This document shows, piece by piece, positions 35,823 through 44,143 of a stretch of DNA of 64,000 bases. A program made the translations under genes and the position numbers. The notes under the pieces were generated by a model. It saw only the letters and a list, made by a program, of their open reading frames with translations. It had not been told where the DNA came from and did no database searches. The first letter of the stretch is position 1. Every line of letters begins with the position of its first letter. Origin of the DNA: an uncultured Acidimicrobiales bacterium (GTDB lineage Bacteria > Actinomycetota > Acidimicrobiia > Acidimicrobiales > CALAML01); contig CALAML010000045.1 in the NCBI GenBank assembly GCA_937925845.1, positions 65,616 to 129,615 of the forward strand. Direction: 5' to 3'.

Positions 35823-36203
35823 TCAGCTGCCGACTTTGTCGAGAAAGCGTTCGCGATCGACGATGATGCGGGTCACCTTGCCGACAGCAATGAGGCCGCG
35901 GTCGTCGTGGGCCGAAACCGTAAAGGTGAGCTGACGACCCTTGATCTCGATCAGGTGGGCTTCGGCCCGAACCTCGCACCCCACCTGGGTCGGGTTGATG
36001 TGATCGAGCTTGATCTTCATGCCAACGCTGGTCTCGTTGTCGGCGAGGCTATTGCCCACGGCCGCCACCGTTGCCGCCTCACAAAGGGCCAGCAGTCGAG
36101 GGGTGGCCAGGACCGCGACATCGCCCGAGCCCTGCTCAAGTGCGGTGTCGGTTGTGCAGACGACGTGAGTGACCTCTCCCGCCGCCCCTCGTTCGGGTGC
36201 CAC
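35823..36203 (-). CDS. FlK-type hotdog thioesterase
   Basis: 126 aa from GTG 36203 (VAPERGAAGEV); the 481-aa ORF in the track is a run-on antisense to tldD. It aligns with fluoroacetyl-CoA thioesterase FlK along most of its length (ending SAHDDRGLIAVGKVTRIIVDRERFLDKV). The FlK catalytic residues are all present in order: Thr in VLATPRLL, Glu in LCEAATVA, His in KLDHINPT. It probably hydrolyses a short acyl-CoA. True fluoroacetate specificity should not be assumed, since many family members act on other thioesters. It is divergent from tldD. Confidence 0.83.
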   Translation of the reverse strand: MAPERGAAGEVTHVVCTTDTALEQGSGDVAVLATPRLLALCEAATVAAVGNSLADNETSVGMKIKLDHINPTQVGCEVRAEAHLIEIKGRQLTFTVSAHDDRGLIAVGKVTRIIVDRERFLDKVGS

Positions 36204-36314
36204 ATCGGTACGATAAACCCTTGAGGCGACTGCTGAACAATCATGGCTGGGGAAACCCGGCGCTGGTGTTTGGCCCCATCGTCGGGAGACCCCGAACCAA
36301 CCAGAGGCGACAAC

Positions 36315-37706
36315 GTGATCGAACCCGATGTTCTCGAAAGCACCATCAACACCGCGCTGGCTACCGGCGGAGAGTTTGCTGAGGTCTTCGCCGAAGACCG
36401 ACGGTCGTCGTCGGGGTACTTCGACGATGGGAAAGTCGAAGAGCTGACCTCGGGCCGCGACCGCGGCGCCGGCATTCGTGTGGTGGTGGGCGACACCACC
36501 GGCTTTGCCCACACCGCCGACCTCTCCCAAGCCGGATTGGCCAAAGCGGCAGAAGCGGCGGCCGCCGCCGCACGCGGTGGTAGCGGCGGCGTGGAAGCCG
36601 TCGGCCTCACCAGTCAGAAGGTGGACCGAACCATCTCGGTGGAGATCGAGCCGGAGAGCATCGCCAAGCAAACCAAGGTCGACCTGTTGGGCACCGCCGA
36701 CAGCGCCGCCCGCGACGTGTCGAACTCCATCACCCAGGTGATGGTGCGCTACTCCGACAGCCGCCGTCGGATCCAGGTGGCCAACAGCGACGGCCTGTTG
36801 TCGGGCGATGACCAGGTGCGCACCTTCTTTGCTGTTTCCTGCGTGGCCAGCGGCGACACCGGCATGCAGACCGGCCGCGAGAGCGTCGGCCACACCTACG
36901 GCTTCGAACTTTTCGACCGCTACGACGTCGAAGAACTGGCCCGCACCGCAGCCGGTCGAGCGGTTACTAAGCTCGAAGCGGTTCCGGCCCCGTCGGGCAC
37001 TATGCCGGTGGTGATCGGCAAGGGCGGTGGCGGCGTGCTGTTCCACGAAGCCTGCGGTCACGGCCTCGAGGCCGATCTGATCGCCAAGGGCGCATCGGTC
37101 TTCGCCAACCGTGTTGGTGAGAAGGTCGCCGCCGATGGTGTCACCCTGATCGACGACGGCACCATGGGTGGCGAGTGGGGCAACTTCGCCATCGACGATG
37201 AAGGTCGCCCGGCCCAGTCCAACACCCTGATCGAAGACGGCGTGCTCGTCGACTACATGTGGGACCACCTACGGGCCCGCAAAGAAGGCCGACCCAGCTC
37301 CGGCAACGGTCGGCGTCAGAGCTACGCCCACCTGCCGATGGTGCGCATGACCAACACCTACATGGCCAACGGCAACGAAGATCCGGCCGACATCATCGCC
37401 GACACCCCCGAGGGCGTGTACATCGCCCAGCTCGGTGGGGGTCAGGTCAACACCGCCACCGGCGACTTCGTGTTCGGCATGACCGAGGCCTACCTGATCG
37501 AAGACGGCAAGATCACCACGCCATTACGCGAAGGCAACCTGATCGGCAACGGCCCCGAAGTGCTCACCCAGATCGACCGACTCGGCAACGACTTCGAGAT
37601 GGGCCACCCCGGCACCTGCGGCAAAGACGGCCAAGGCGTCCCTGTGGGCGACGGCACTCCAACCCTGCGGGTCACCGCCCTCACCATCGGCGGCACCGCG
37701 GCCTAG
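36315..37706 (+). CDS. tldD: TldD-type metalloprotease subunit
   Basis: 463 aa from GTG 36315 (MIEPDVLESTI); ATG 36243 would add an unlikely 24 residues. The zinc-binding HExxxH motif is present as FHEACGHGLEAD, with the later Cys-containing C-terminal GHPGTCGKDGQGVPVG typical of TldD. TldD pairs with TldE to form a barrel-shaped heterodimer that cleaves unfolded peptides and, in some bacteria, leader peptides of ribosomally made natural products. Here it is followed by two TldE paralogues on the same strand. The operon has no obvious precursor-peptide gene. Confidence 0.93.
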   Translation: MIEPDVLESTINTALATGGEFAEVFAEDRRSSSGYFDDGKVEELTSGRDRGAGIRVVVGDTTGFAHTADLSQAGLAKAAEAAAAAARGGSGGVEAVGLTSQKVDRTISVEIEPESIAKQTKVDLLGTADSAARDVSNSITQVMVRYSDSRRRIQVANSDGLLSGDDQVRTFFAVSCVASGDTGMQTGRESVGHTYGFELFDRYDVEELARTAAGRAVTKLEAVPAPSGTMPVVIGKGGGGVLFHEACGHGLEADLIAKGASVFANRVGEKVAADGVTLIDDGTMGGEWGNFAIDDEGRPAQSNTLIEDGVLVDYMWDHLRARKEGRPSSGNGRRQSYAHLPMVRMTNTYMANGNEDPADIIADTPEGVYIAQLGGGQVNTATGDFVFGMTEAYLIEDGKITTPLREGNLIGNGPEVLTQIDRLGNDFEMGHPGTCGKDGQGVPVGDGTPTLRVTALTIGGTAA

Positions 37707-37764
37707 GAGAGTCGTAGAGACTCCGAACCGAGCCCACCGAGCCAGACATGCCCAGGAGGCGTTA

Positions 37765-39108
37765 GTGATCGAGACGTTGAACGAGGTCGTCGAAAAGGTT
37801 GTGGCCCAGGCCAAACCCGGCGAGGCCCTCGAGGCGGTGGCGGTGCATTCGGCCGACACCGAGATCCGGGTGTACGAGGGCGAGATCGAACAGTTCTCGG
37901 CCGCGGAGTCCCAAGGCGTCGGGGTGCGGGTCATCGTCGACAACCGGCAGGGCTTCGCCTACTCCGGCACCCTCGACCCCGAGGCCATCTCCGAAGCACT
38001 CGCCGAAGCCCGCGACAACGCCACCTTCGGTTCCCCCGACGAATACCTCGGCTTAGCTGAGCCCGACGGAGTCGAAGCGGTCGAGCTCGACCTCTTCAAA
38101 CCTGGCCTGGCCGACGTTCCCACCGAAGACAAAATCGCCATGGCCATCGAGTTGGAGCGAGCCACCCGCGCCGCCGACGACCGCATCAGTGGCATCGAAA
38201 GCGCAGAGTACGCCGATTCGATCGTCGCCTCGGCAGTGGCCACCAGCACCGGCCTACGCAACTCAAGCCAAGAGACCGGCTGCTTTCTCACCTCCTACGC
38301 CATGGCTGCCGAAGGCGACGAAACCCAGACCGGCTTCGGCTTCTCGGTGGGCCGGGACTTCGACGAACTCGACGGGGCCCAAGCCGCGGAGGACGCGGCG
38401 ATGCGGGCCACCCGCCTGTTGGGCGCGGTCAAGCCCGAAACCGAACGCCTCACGGTGGTGCTCGACCCGTTTGTAACCGCGCAGTTTCTCTCGATTCTCG
38501 CCGGCAGCTTCTCCGGAGAAGCGGTGCTGAAGGGCTACTCCCTCTTCGCCGACCGCCAGGGCGAAACCGTGGCCCACCCCACCATCACGCTGGTTGACGA
38601 CCCCACCCGACCCGAAGCGTTCTCCGCCACCTCCACCGACGGCGAAGGCCTGGCCACCCGCCGCAACGTGTTGATCAACGCTGGCGTGGTCGACGGCTTC
38701 GTGCACAACAGCTACACCGGCCGCCGTACGGGAACGGCCAGCACCGGCTCGGCGGTGCGCGGCTTCGCCAACACCCCAGGCGTTGGCTGCATGGCGGTGT
38801 CACTCGACCCCGGTAGCCGAACCCAAGCCGAGTTGATCTCCGACATCGACCACGGGGTGTTGATCCAGGGCGTGTCCGGCCTGCACTCGGGCGTCAACCC
38901 GGTCAGCGGCGACTTCTCCACCGGCGCCGATGGGCTCATGATCCGAAACGGCGAAGTAGCCGAACCGGTTCGCGAGTTCACCATTGCCTCAACCCTGCAA
39001 AAGATGCTCACCGACGTGATTGAGATCGGTGGCGACGTCGAACACCTCCCCATGTCGGCCACCGGCCTCAGCCTCGCCATAGGCGAAGTCACCGTCAGCG
39101 GCACCTGA
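37765..39108 (+). CDS. tldE: TldE/PmbA paralogue 1
   Basis: 447 aa from GTG 37765 with AGGAGG five bases upstream, 58 bp after tldD. TldE fold: RVYEGEIEQFSAAESQGVGVRVI, the conserved DEYLGLAEPDGVEAVEL, and the C-terminal STGSAVRGFANTPGVGCMAVSLDPG and GLHSGVNPVSGDFSTGADGLMIRNG. No HExxxH, as expected for the non-catalytic partner. It is most probably one of two alternative partners of TldD. Confidence 0.92.
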   Translation: MIETLNEVVEKVVAQAKPGEALEAVAVHSADTEIRVYEGEIEQFSAAESQGVGVRVIVDNRQGFAYSGTLDPEAISEALAEARDNATFGSPDEYLGLAEPDGVEAVELDLFKPGLADVPTEDKIAMAIELERATRAADDRISGIESAEYADSIVASAVATSTGLRNSSQETGCFLTSYAMAAEGDETQTGFGFSVGRDFDELDGAQAAEDAAMRATRLLGAVKPETERLTVVLDPFVTAQFLSILAGSFSGEAVLKGYSLFADRQGETVAHPTITLVDDPTRPEAFSATSTDGEGLATRRNVLINAGVVDGFVHNSYTGRRTGTASTGSAVRGFANTPGVGCMAVSLDPGSRTQAELISDIDHGVLIQGVSGLHSGVNPVSGDFSTGADGLMIRNGEVAEPVREFTIASTLQKMLTDVIEIGGDVEHLPMSATGLSLAIGEVTVSGT

Positions 39109-39175
39109 CCTCAGCCGAACGAACAACCTGATCGACGCGTGCCCGAGTTGGGCCGAGAGCTGCGAGAATGGGCCC

Positions 39176-40567
39176 ATGACTGTTGCCTCCGCCCCGTCGC
39201 CCGGATCGGCCGCCACCCCGGCCGAAGTAGAGAAGCTGATCGCCATCGGTCAGGGAGTGGTCGACCAGGCCGCGCCCGGCGAAGCGGTGGAAGCCTTTGT
39301 GCGGGAAGGCACCAGTACCTCGGTGCGGGTGTACGACGGCGAGGTGGAATCGTTCACCTCGGCCAACGGCTCCGGCATCGGCATACGGGTGATCGTCGAT
39401 GACCGGATGGGATTCGCCCACGCCGGATCGCTGGCCCCCGACGTGATCGCCGACACCCTGGCCGAAGCCCGCGACAACGCCCAGTTCGCCGAACCCGACG
39501 AGTTCGTGGCGCTGGTCGAACCCGACGGCGTGGCACCGGTGGAGATGGACCCCTGGTTCGAAGAGGCGGTCACCCAACCCGACACCGACAAGATCGATCT
39601 GGCTATCGAACTCGAGCGGCGGGTTCGAGGCGCCGATGAGCGCATCACCGGCATCCGTACCGCCTCCTACGGCACCAGCTTTGGCACCGCAGCCGTGGTG
39701 TCGACCACCGGGATCGCCGTCGGCTCCCGCGGTACCGGTGCTTCGATGGCCGTGCAGGCGCTGGCCGCCGATGGTGAAAGCACCCGATCGGGCTATGGCG
39801 TGTCGGCCGGACGGATGCCGGGCGAACTTGATATGGACGAAGCAGTCACCGATGCGGTCGACCGGGCCACCGGCTTGCTCGGCTCGACCAAGCCCGAGTC
39901 GGGCACGGTCACGCTGGTGTTGGAGCCACGACTGGCCATGACCATCCTCGGCATGGTCGCCGGAACCATGAGTGCCGAGCGGGCCCAAAAAGGACGGGCC
40001 CTGTTCGGTGATCGGGTGGGCGAGGATGTGGCGTCGCCGATGCTCAGCCTTCGCGACGACCCGACCGACATGCGTTCCATGGGCGCCGACAACTTCGACG
40101 GCGAAGGTTTGGCCACCCGGCCCAACGAACTCCTGGTCGATGGGGTGCTTCAGAGCTTTCTGCACAACAGCATCACCGCGAGGCGCGACGGGCTGAGCTC
40201 AACCGGCTCCGCAGTGCGGGGCTATGCCAGTACGCCCGGTGTCGGGCCCCAACTGTTGGTGATGGACCCTGGCACCACACCGGCCGACCAACTTCTCGAT
40301 GGCATCGAACTCGGGCTGATGGTGCAGTCGTTCTCCGGCCTGCACTCCGGCGTCAACACCACCTCGGGCGACTTTTCCGTAGGCGTTGAGGGCTACCTGA
40401 TTCGCAACGGTGAGAAGGCCGAAGCCATCAGCGAAGCCACGGTTGGCTCCACCCTTCAGCGTTTGCTGCGAGACATCCGATCCATCGGCGATGACCTCAC
40501 GTGGCTACCCAGCGGCAACGGTGCGGCCAGCCTCGTGATCGATGGCGTCACGCTCTCGGGTGCATAG
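39176..40567 (+). CDS. TldE/PmbA paralogue 2
   Basis: 463 aa from ATG 39176. It parallels paralogue 1 throughout: RVYDGEVESFTSANGSGIGIRVI, EPDEFVALVEPDGVAPVEM, STGSAVRGYASTPGVGPQ and GLHSGVNTTSGDFSVGVEGYLIRNG. It also lacks a metal motif. The N-terminal 15 residues (TVASAPSPGSAATPAE) are an extension absent from paralogue 1. The two are divergent in sequence, so the duplication is not recent. It may let one TldD form two different complexes. Confidence 0.9.
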   Translation: MTVASAPSPGSAATPAEVEKLIAIGQGVVDQAAPGEAVEAFVREGTSTSVRVYDGEVESFTSANGSGIGIRVIVDDRMGFAHAGSLAPDVIADTLAEARDNAQFAEPDEFVALVEPDGVAPVEMDPWFEEAVTQPDTDKIDLAIELERRVRGADERITGIRTASYGTSFGTAAVVSTTGIAVGSRGTGASMAVQALAADGESTRSGYGVSAGRMPGELDMDEAVTDAVDRATGLLGSTKPESGTVTLVLEPRLAMTILGMVAGTMSAERAQKGRALFGDRVGEDVASPMLSLRDDPTDMRSMGADNFDGEGLATRPNELLVDGVLQSFLHNSITARRDGLSSTGSAVRGYASTPGVGPQLLVMDPGTTPADQLLDGIELGLMVQSFSGLHSGVNTTSGDFSVGVEGYLIRNGEKAEAISEATVGSTLQRLLRDIRSIGDDLTWLPSGNGAASLVIDGVTLSGA

Positions 40568-40602
40568 GCGGCTAACCCTTCTGGCCAACTTTCCTTCGGG
40601 AA

Positions 40603-40616
40603 GCTGATTGATCAGC
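40603..40616. terminator. Possible bidirectional terminator hairpin
   Basis: GCTGAT-TG-ATCAGC between the second tldE and the convergent SAF-domain gene. The stem is only six bases with a two-base loop, so folding as RNA needs at least a small rearrangement. Confidence 0.3.
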
Positions 40617-40635
40617 CGACGGAGGCGCTCTTCGG

Positions 40636-41313
40636 TCACTGAGGGGCCAGCACCACCGTGACTAGATTTCCCCCCTGGGTTGCTTCGGCGATGGTGGCTA
40701 CGAACTCAATATCGATGGCGACCGTTGCCCGACCGGCTGATGAGGCTGAGGGGGCTTCGCTGATGGTGAGCACCCGGCCTCGCACATTCAGCGTGCCCGC
40801 TTCGTTGGCATCGCTGGACGTGCCGGTGGCGGCGGTCACCAGTTCGATGGCGTCGCCCTCAGTCACCTGAAGGCCGGCCGGGATCGCCACCGCAACACCA
40901 CGCTCATCGGCGGTGAGGCCTGATCGCCCGGCAGCATCGTCGTCGCCGATGCGAGCGCCGACTACCACTTCGTTGGCCGCCACCTCGGTGAGCACCGACA
41001 TACCGATCACCTCCGTGAGGTTGCTAGCCGCGCCGTCTGGTATCCAGCCAACGGGCTGCTGACGAAGCTCGAGATCGCCGGATGTGATCACCCGTCCGAT
41101 CTCAAGGCGATTCCGAGCCACCACCACCGGCTCACGTTCGCCGAGGTCGGCGACCACCGACCGGGCTTGGGCCAGCGTGGCGGTGACGATCAGCCCAATC
41201 ACGGTTGCCAGCACCAGGGTGATGATCCAAAACCGGCGGGGGTTGGCCCGCAGTGGATAACGCAAGGCTCGGGCAGTAACGCCGAGTGATGCGGCGCGAG
41301 AGGTCCCAGACAT
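40636..41313 (-). CDS. SAF-domain membrane protein (CpaB/RcpC-like)
   Basis: 225 aa, ATG 41313 with GGAG eight to nine bases upstream. A cytosolic N-terminal ~28 residues, one TM (FWIITLVLATVIGLIVTATLAQA), then a SAF domain (about 60-125: VVVARNRLEIGRVITSGDLELRQQPVG ... ANEVVVGARIG) and a beta-rich tail. CpaB/RcpC proteins act in Flp/Tad pilus assembly, but no other tad gene is nearby, so the pilus role is only a family link. Confidence 0.8.
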   Translation of the reverse strand: MSGTSRAASLGVTARALRYPLRANPRRFWIITLVLATVIGLIVTATLAQARSVVADLGEREPVVVARNRLEIGRVITSGDLELRQQPVGWIPDGAASNLTEVIGMSVLTEVAANEVVVGARIGDDDAAGRSGLTADERGVAVAIPAGLQVTEGDAIELVTAATGTSSDANEAGTLNVRGRVLTISEAPSASSAGRATVAIDIEFVATIAEATQGGNLVTVVLAPQ

Positions 41314-41405
41314 AGAGGCTCCAAAGAAGAGGGGAGCGGAATGCGGGGAAGTGGAGGATCGGCGGGGAGCCGATAATGGGGAGCTATGGCCGAAAGGTCG
41401 GACAG

Positions 41406-41777
41406 CTAGTCGCTTGAGCTGGAGGCCTTGGACTCAGACTTCTTCTTAGTATCCGACTTCTTCGATTCGGACTTTTTGGACTCGGACTTCTTGGAATCTG
41501 ACGACTTCGAATCGCTCGACGAAGAAGAGGACGAGTCACTCGACTCACTCGATGACTTGGAGCCGGAGCCGCCGGACCGGGAGTCGTTCTTGTAGAAGCC
41601 CGACCCTTTGAAGCTGATCCCGACGTTGCCAAAGACCTTCTTCACGTTGCCTTTGCCGGGATCGGCGCAACCCTCAACGGCCTTTTTCGGGCACTTCTTC
41701 AAGGTGTTGGCTTTGAACGACTGACTGAGCTCGAACTCGTTCTCACAATCGAGGCAGCGGTAGTCGTACGTTGGCAT
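41406..41777 (-). CDS. FmdB-type zinc-ribbon protein with Ser/Lys tail
   Basis: 123 aa from ATG 41777, with GGAGAGACGC just upstream. The N-terminal ~55 residues are the FmdB/zinc-ribbon domain: MPTYDYRCLDCENEFE with the first CxxC and KKCPKKAVEGC as the second pair, then VFGNVGISFKGSGFYKNDSR. The last ~65 residues are almost only Ser, Lys, Asp and Glu (repeats of SESKK and SDSKSSDSKK), so low-complexity and likely flexible. Such FmdB proteins are common in actinobacteria; the role is regulatory or unknown. Confidence 0.88.
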   Translation of the reverse strand: MPTYDYRCLDCENEFELSQSFKANTLKKCPKKAVEGCADPGKGNVKKVFGNVGISFKGSGFYKNDSRSGGSGSKSSSESSDSSSSSSSDSKSSDSKKSESKKSESKKSDTKKKSESKASSSSD

Positions 41778-41940
41778 GCGTCTCTCCAGGGTTTCCAGCA
41801 TCAAGGCCGACATCAGGGGCGCCGACATCACAGTGTCGACATGAGCGACCCAACGATTTATACGCTGGCACTCCGACACCGAGAGTGCCAATCCTAGCGG
41901 GCCGGTCCAGAGCCCCCCAACGTCGGCTGACCCAGCGAGC

Positions 41941-41962
41941 GTTCAGCCTGATGACAGGTTGG
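41941..41962 (+). promoter_or_regulatory. Possible response-regulator site upstream of its own gene
   Basis: GTTCAGCCTGATGACAGGTTGG lies about 18 bp before the response-regulator start. It is nearly the same as the GTTCAG-7-CAGGTTGG pattern upstream of the protease gene (44095-44115), suggesting autoregulation and control of the protease by the same factor. Confidence 0.45.
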
Positions 41963-41979
41963 CCTGCCAGACTTGTCCG

Positions 41980-42666
41980 GTGAGGATTCTCATCGTCGAG
42001 GACGAAGACGACATTGCGCTGGCCGTGAAACGGGGTCTGGAGGCGGACGGCTTTGCGGTCGATACCGCAGACAACGGAGTAGACGGGCTGTGGCTGGCGC
42101 AGAACAATCCCTACGCCGCGATCGTGCTCGACATCATGTTGCCGGGCATGAACGGTTACAAAGTGTGCGCCACACTTCGCCAAGAACAGAATTGGACGCC
42201 GATTCTGATGCTGACGGCCAAGGACGGCAGCCTGGATGAGGCCGAGGGGCTCGATACCGGAGCCGATGACTACCTCACCAAGCCCTTCTCCTATGTGGTG
42301 TTGTTGGCTCGAATCCGCGCTCTGCTCCGCCGGTCGGACCGGACGCTGTCTCAACAGACTGCCGAGCTTGCGGTTGGTGATGTTCGGTTTGATCAAAGAA
42401 CCCGCCAGGTCTGCCGTGGTGAGACCGAGGTTGAGCTGTCGCCACGGGCTCTGGCCGTGCTTGAGTACCTGATGCTGCGGGCCGGTGAGGTGGTAACCAA
42501 ACGGGACATCCTCGAAAACGTTTGGGACCACGCCTTCGAAGGCGACCCCAACATCGTCGAGGTCTACATCTCTCGGATCCGCCAGGCCCTCGACGCTGCG
42601 TTTGACCGCAAGGCGATTGAGACGGTGCGTGGTGCCGGCTACCGGTTCGCGTCCGACGGAGGCTGA
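41980..42666 (+). CDS. OmpR/PhoB-type response regulator
   Basis: 228 aa from GTG 41980 (VRILIVEDEDD). Receiver domain with acidic pocket EDEDD, phosphoacceptor Asp51 (VLDIMLPGM) and Lys in LTKPF; output winged helix of the OmpR class (LSPRALAVLEYLMLRAGEVVTKRDILENVWD ... VRGAGYRF). It ends three bases before its cognate kinase gene. The kinase and a secreted trypsin-like protease follow on the same strand, and a repeated GTTCAG motif precedes both this gene and the protease. Confidence 0.95.
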   Translation: MRILIVEDEDDIALAVKRGLEADGFAVDTADNGVDGLWLAQNNPYAAIVLDIMLPGMNGYKVCATLRQEQNWTPILMLTAKDGSLDEAEGLDTGADDYLTKPFSYVVLLARIRALLRRSDRTLSQQTAELAVGDVRFDQRTRQVCRGETEVELSPRALAVLEYLMLRAGEVVTKRDILENVWDHAFEGDPNIVEVYISRIRQALDAAFDRKAIETVRGAGYRFASDGG

Positions 42667-42669
42667 TCG

Positions 42670-44055
42670 ATGCGAACCGTTCGAGTGCGCACCGCGGCGG
42701 TGGCCAGTCTGGTGGTGGCATTGGCGTTTCTGGCGGTCTCGTTCTTTCTGGTCCAACAGCTCCGAGCGAGCCTGATCGCCGAGGTGGATCGGTCCAACGA
42801 TGCTCGGGCCGCCGATCTGGCGACGGCCAACGAGTTGGAACTGAACGAGCTGACGCTTTCTCTCGATGAGGACACTGTGGCTGCGCTGCTTGTGGCGGTT
42901 GACGAATTCGACGACAGCATCAAGGAAGTCCAGATCAGCACCGATGCCAACCTGACCGCTCAGCAGGTGACCGAAGCCTTTCCCGAGCTGAACGTTCCGC
43001 AGTCGGTGAGTTACCCCAACCTGGTCGACACCGTTGGTTCCGACAACCTTCGGGGGGTGACCCAGGACCTTCTGTTGCTCGACGAAGAGGATGGCTCCCT
43101 GTTCAGCGTGGGTGACCTGGTGTTTGTCGCCTCATCGCTCGACCCCGTCGACCGGTCTGTAAGCAACCTGATCCGCAACCTCGCCGTGGTTGGGCCGCTG
43201 TTGGTGCTGGTGGTGGCCGCTCTGGTGTGGTGGCTCACCGGTCGAGCGCTCCGACCGGTCGAGAACATCCGGGCCGAAGCTGAATCGATCGGAGCCTCGG
43301 CCCTTCACCGACGGGTGCCAGAAACCGGAGTAGACGATGAAGTGGGTCGACTGGCCACCACGGTGAACTCGATGCTCGAACGCATCGAGGTTTCTCAGCG
43401 AACCCAACGCCAGTTTGTGGCCGATGCATCCCATGAGCTGCGGAGCCCGCTCGCCTCGATCGCGGCCCAACTCGAAGTGGACCGAACCCACCCCGAGACG
43501 GCCGACCACCAGGCCACCGCCGACATGGTCGGGAACCAAACGGCTCGGATGCAGACGATGGTGGAGGACCTGTTGTTGCTGGCCCGGGCCGATGACGGTT
43601 CGCTAGCGGCTCCTGTTGGCTTGGTTGATCTCGACGATGCGGTGGTGGAGGCCCGACAGGCAGTGGCGGTTCCGCCGGAGGTGAGGGTGGACTTGTCGAA
43701 GGTGTCGGCCGGTTCGATCCGTGGCAATCCAGAGCAGATCCACCGACTGGTCACCAACCTGTTGGCCAACGCCGTGCGCCACGCCACATCCCTTGTTGCC
43801 GTGGGGGTTTCGGAACACGCCGACAGCGTGGTGCTGGTTGTGGACGACGATGGCACCGGGATCGACCCCTCCGACAGAACTGCCATCTTCGAACGATTCG
43901 TGCGGCTCGATGAAGCCCGAACCCGCGATCGCGGCGGAAGCGGCCTCGGTCTGGCCATCAGCGCTGAGATCGCCGCAGCTCATCAGGCCACCATCGAGGT
44001 CGGCGACAGTGCTCTTGGTGGGGCCCACTTCAGCGTGACCTTTCCGCGCGCCTAG
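42670..44055 (+). CDS. Sensor histidine kinase
   Basis: 461 aa. TM1 about 10-31, a periplasmic/extracytoplasmic sensor of ~135 residues (acidic, DEDTVAALLVAVDEFDDSIKEVQ), TM2 about 168-189, HAMP (RALRPVENIRAEAESI), HisKA with His255 in DASHELRSPLASI, and HATPase_c boxes N (LLANAVRHA), G1 (VDDDGTGI) and G2 (RDRGGSGLGLAI). The kinase and response regulator form a standard two-component pair; the signal is unknown, probably envelope or extracellular protein status given the downstream protease. Confidence 0.95.
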   Translation: MRTVRVRTAAVASLVVALAFLAVSFFLVQQLRASLIAEVDRSNDARAADLATANELELNELTLSLDEDTVAALLVAVDEFDDSIKEVQISTDANLTAQQVTEAFPELNVPQSVSYPNLVDTVGSDNLRGVTQDLLLLDEEDGSLFSVGDLVFVASSLDPVDRSVSNLIRNLAVVGPLLVLVVAALVWWLTGRALRPVENIRAEAESIGASALHRRVPETGVDDEVGRLATTVNSMLERIEVSQRTQRQFVADASHELRSPLASIAAQLEVDRTHPETADHQATADMVGNQTARMQTMVEDLLLLARADDGSLAAPVGLVDLDDAVVEARQAVAVPPEVRVDLSKVSAGSIRGNPEQIHRLVTNLLANAVRHATSLVAVGVSEHADSVVLVVDDDGTGIDPSDRTAIFERFVRLDEARTRDRGGSGLGLAISAEIAAAHQATIEVGDSALGGAHFSVTFPRA

Positions 44056-44080
44056 GGGCTGCTCCTTGGCCCAGCGGTCG

Positions 44081-44113
44081 AACCTGAACGCGGCGTTCAG
44101 CATCGTTCAGGTT
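44081..44113. promoter_or_regulatory. Inverted and direct repeat operator before the protease gene
   Basis: AACCTGAACG and CGTTCAGGTT form a 10-bp inverted repeat with a 13-base spacer. GTTCAG also occurs twice in direct order 10 bp apart (44095 and 44105), the helical-turn spacing used by OmpR-family dimers. It sits 30 bp upstream of the protease ATG. Confidence 0.5.
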
Positions 44114-44143
44114 GGTGAAAGTCGGAGCCCTGATGGTGGGGGC

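Noticed and set aside
35823-37268. 481-aa minus-strand ORF
   Set aside because: Most of it is antisense to tldD; only the last ~126 residues, from GTG 36203, have a real protein family pattern.
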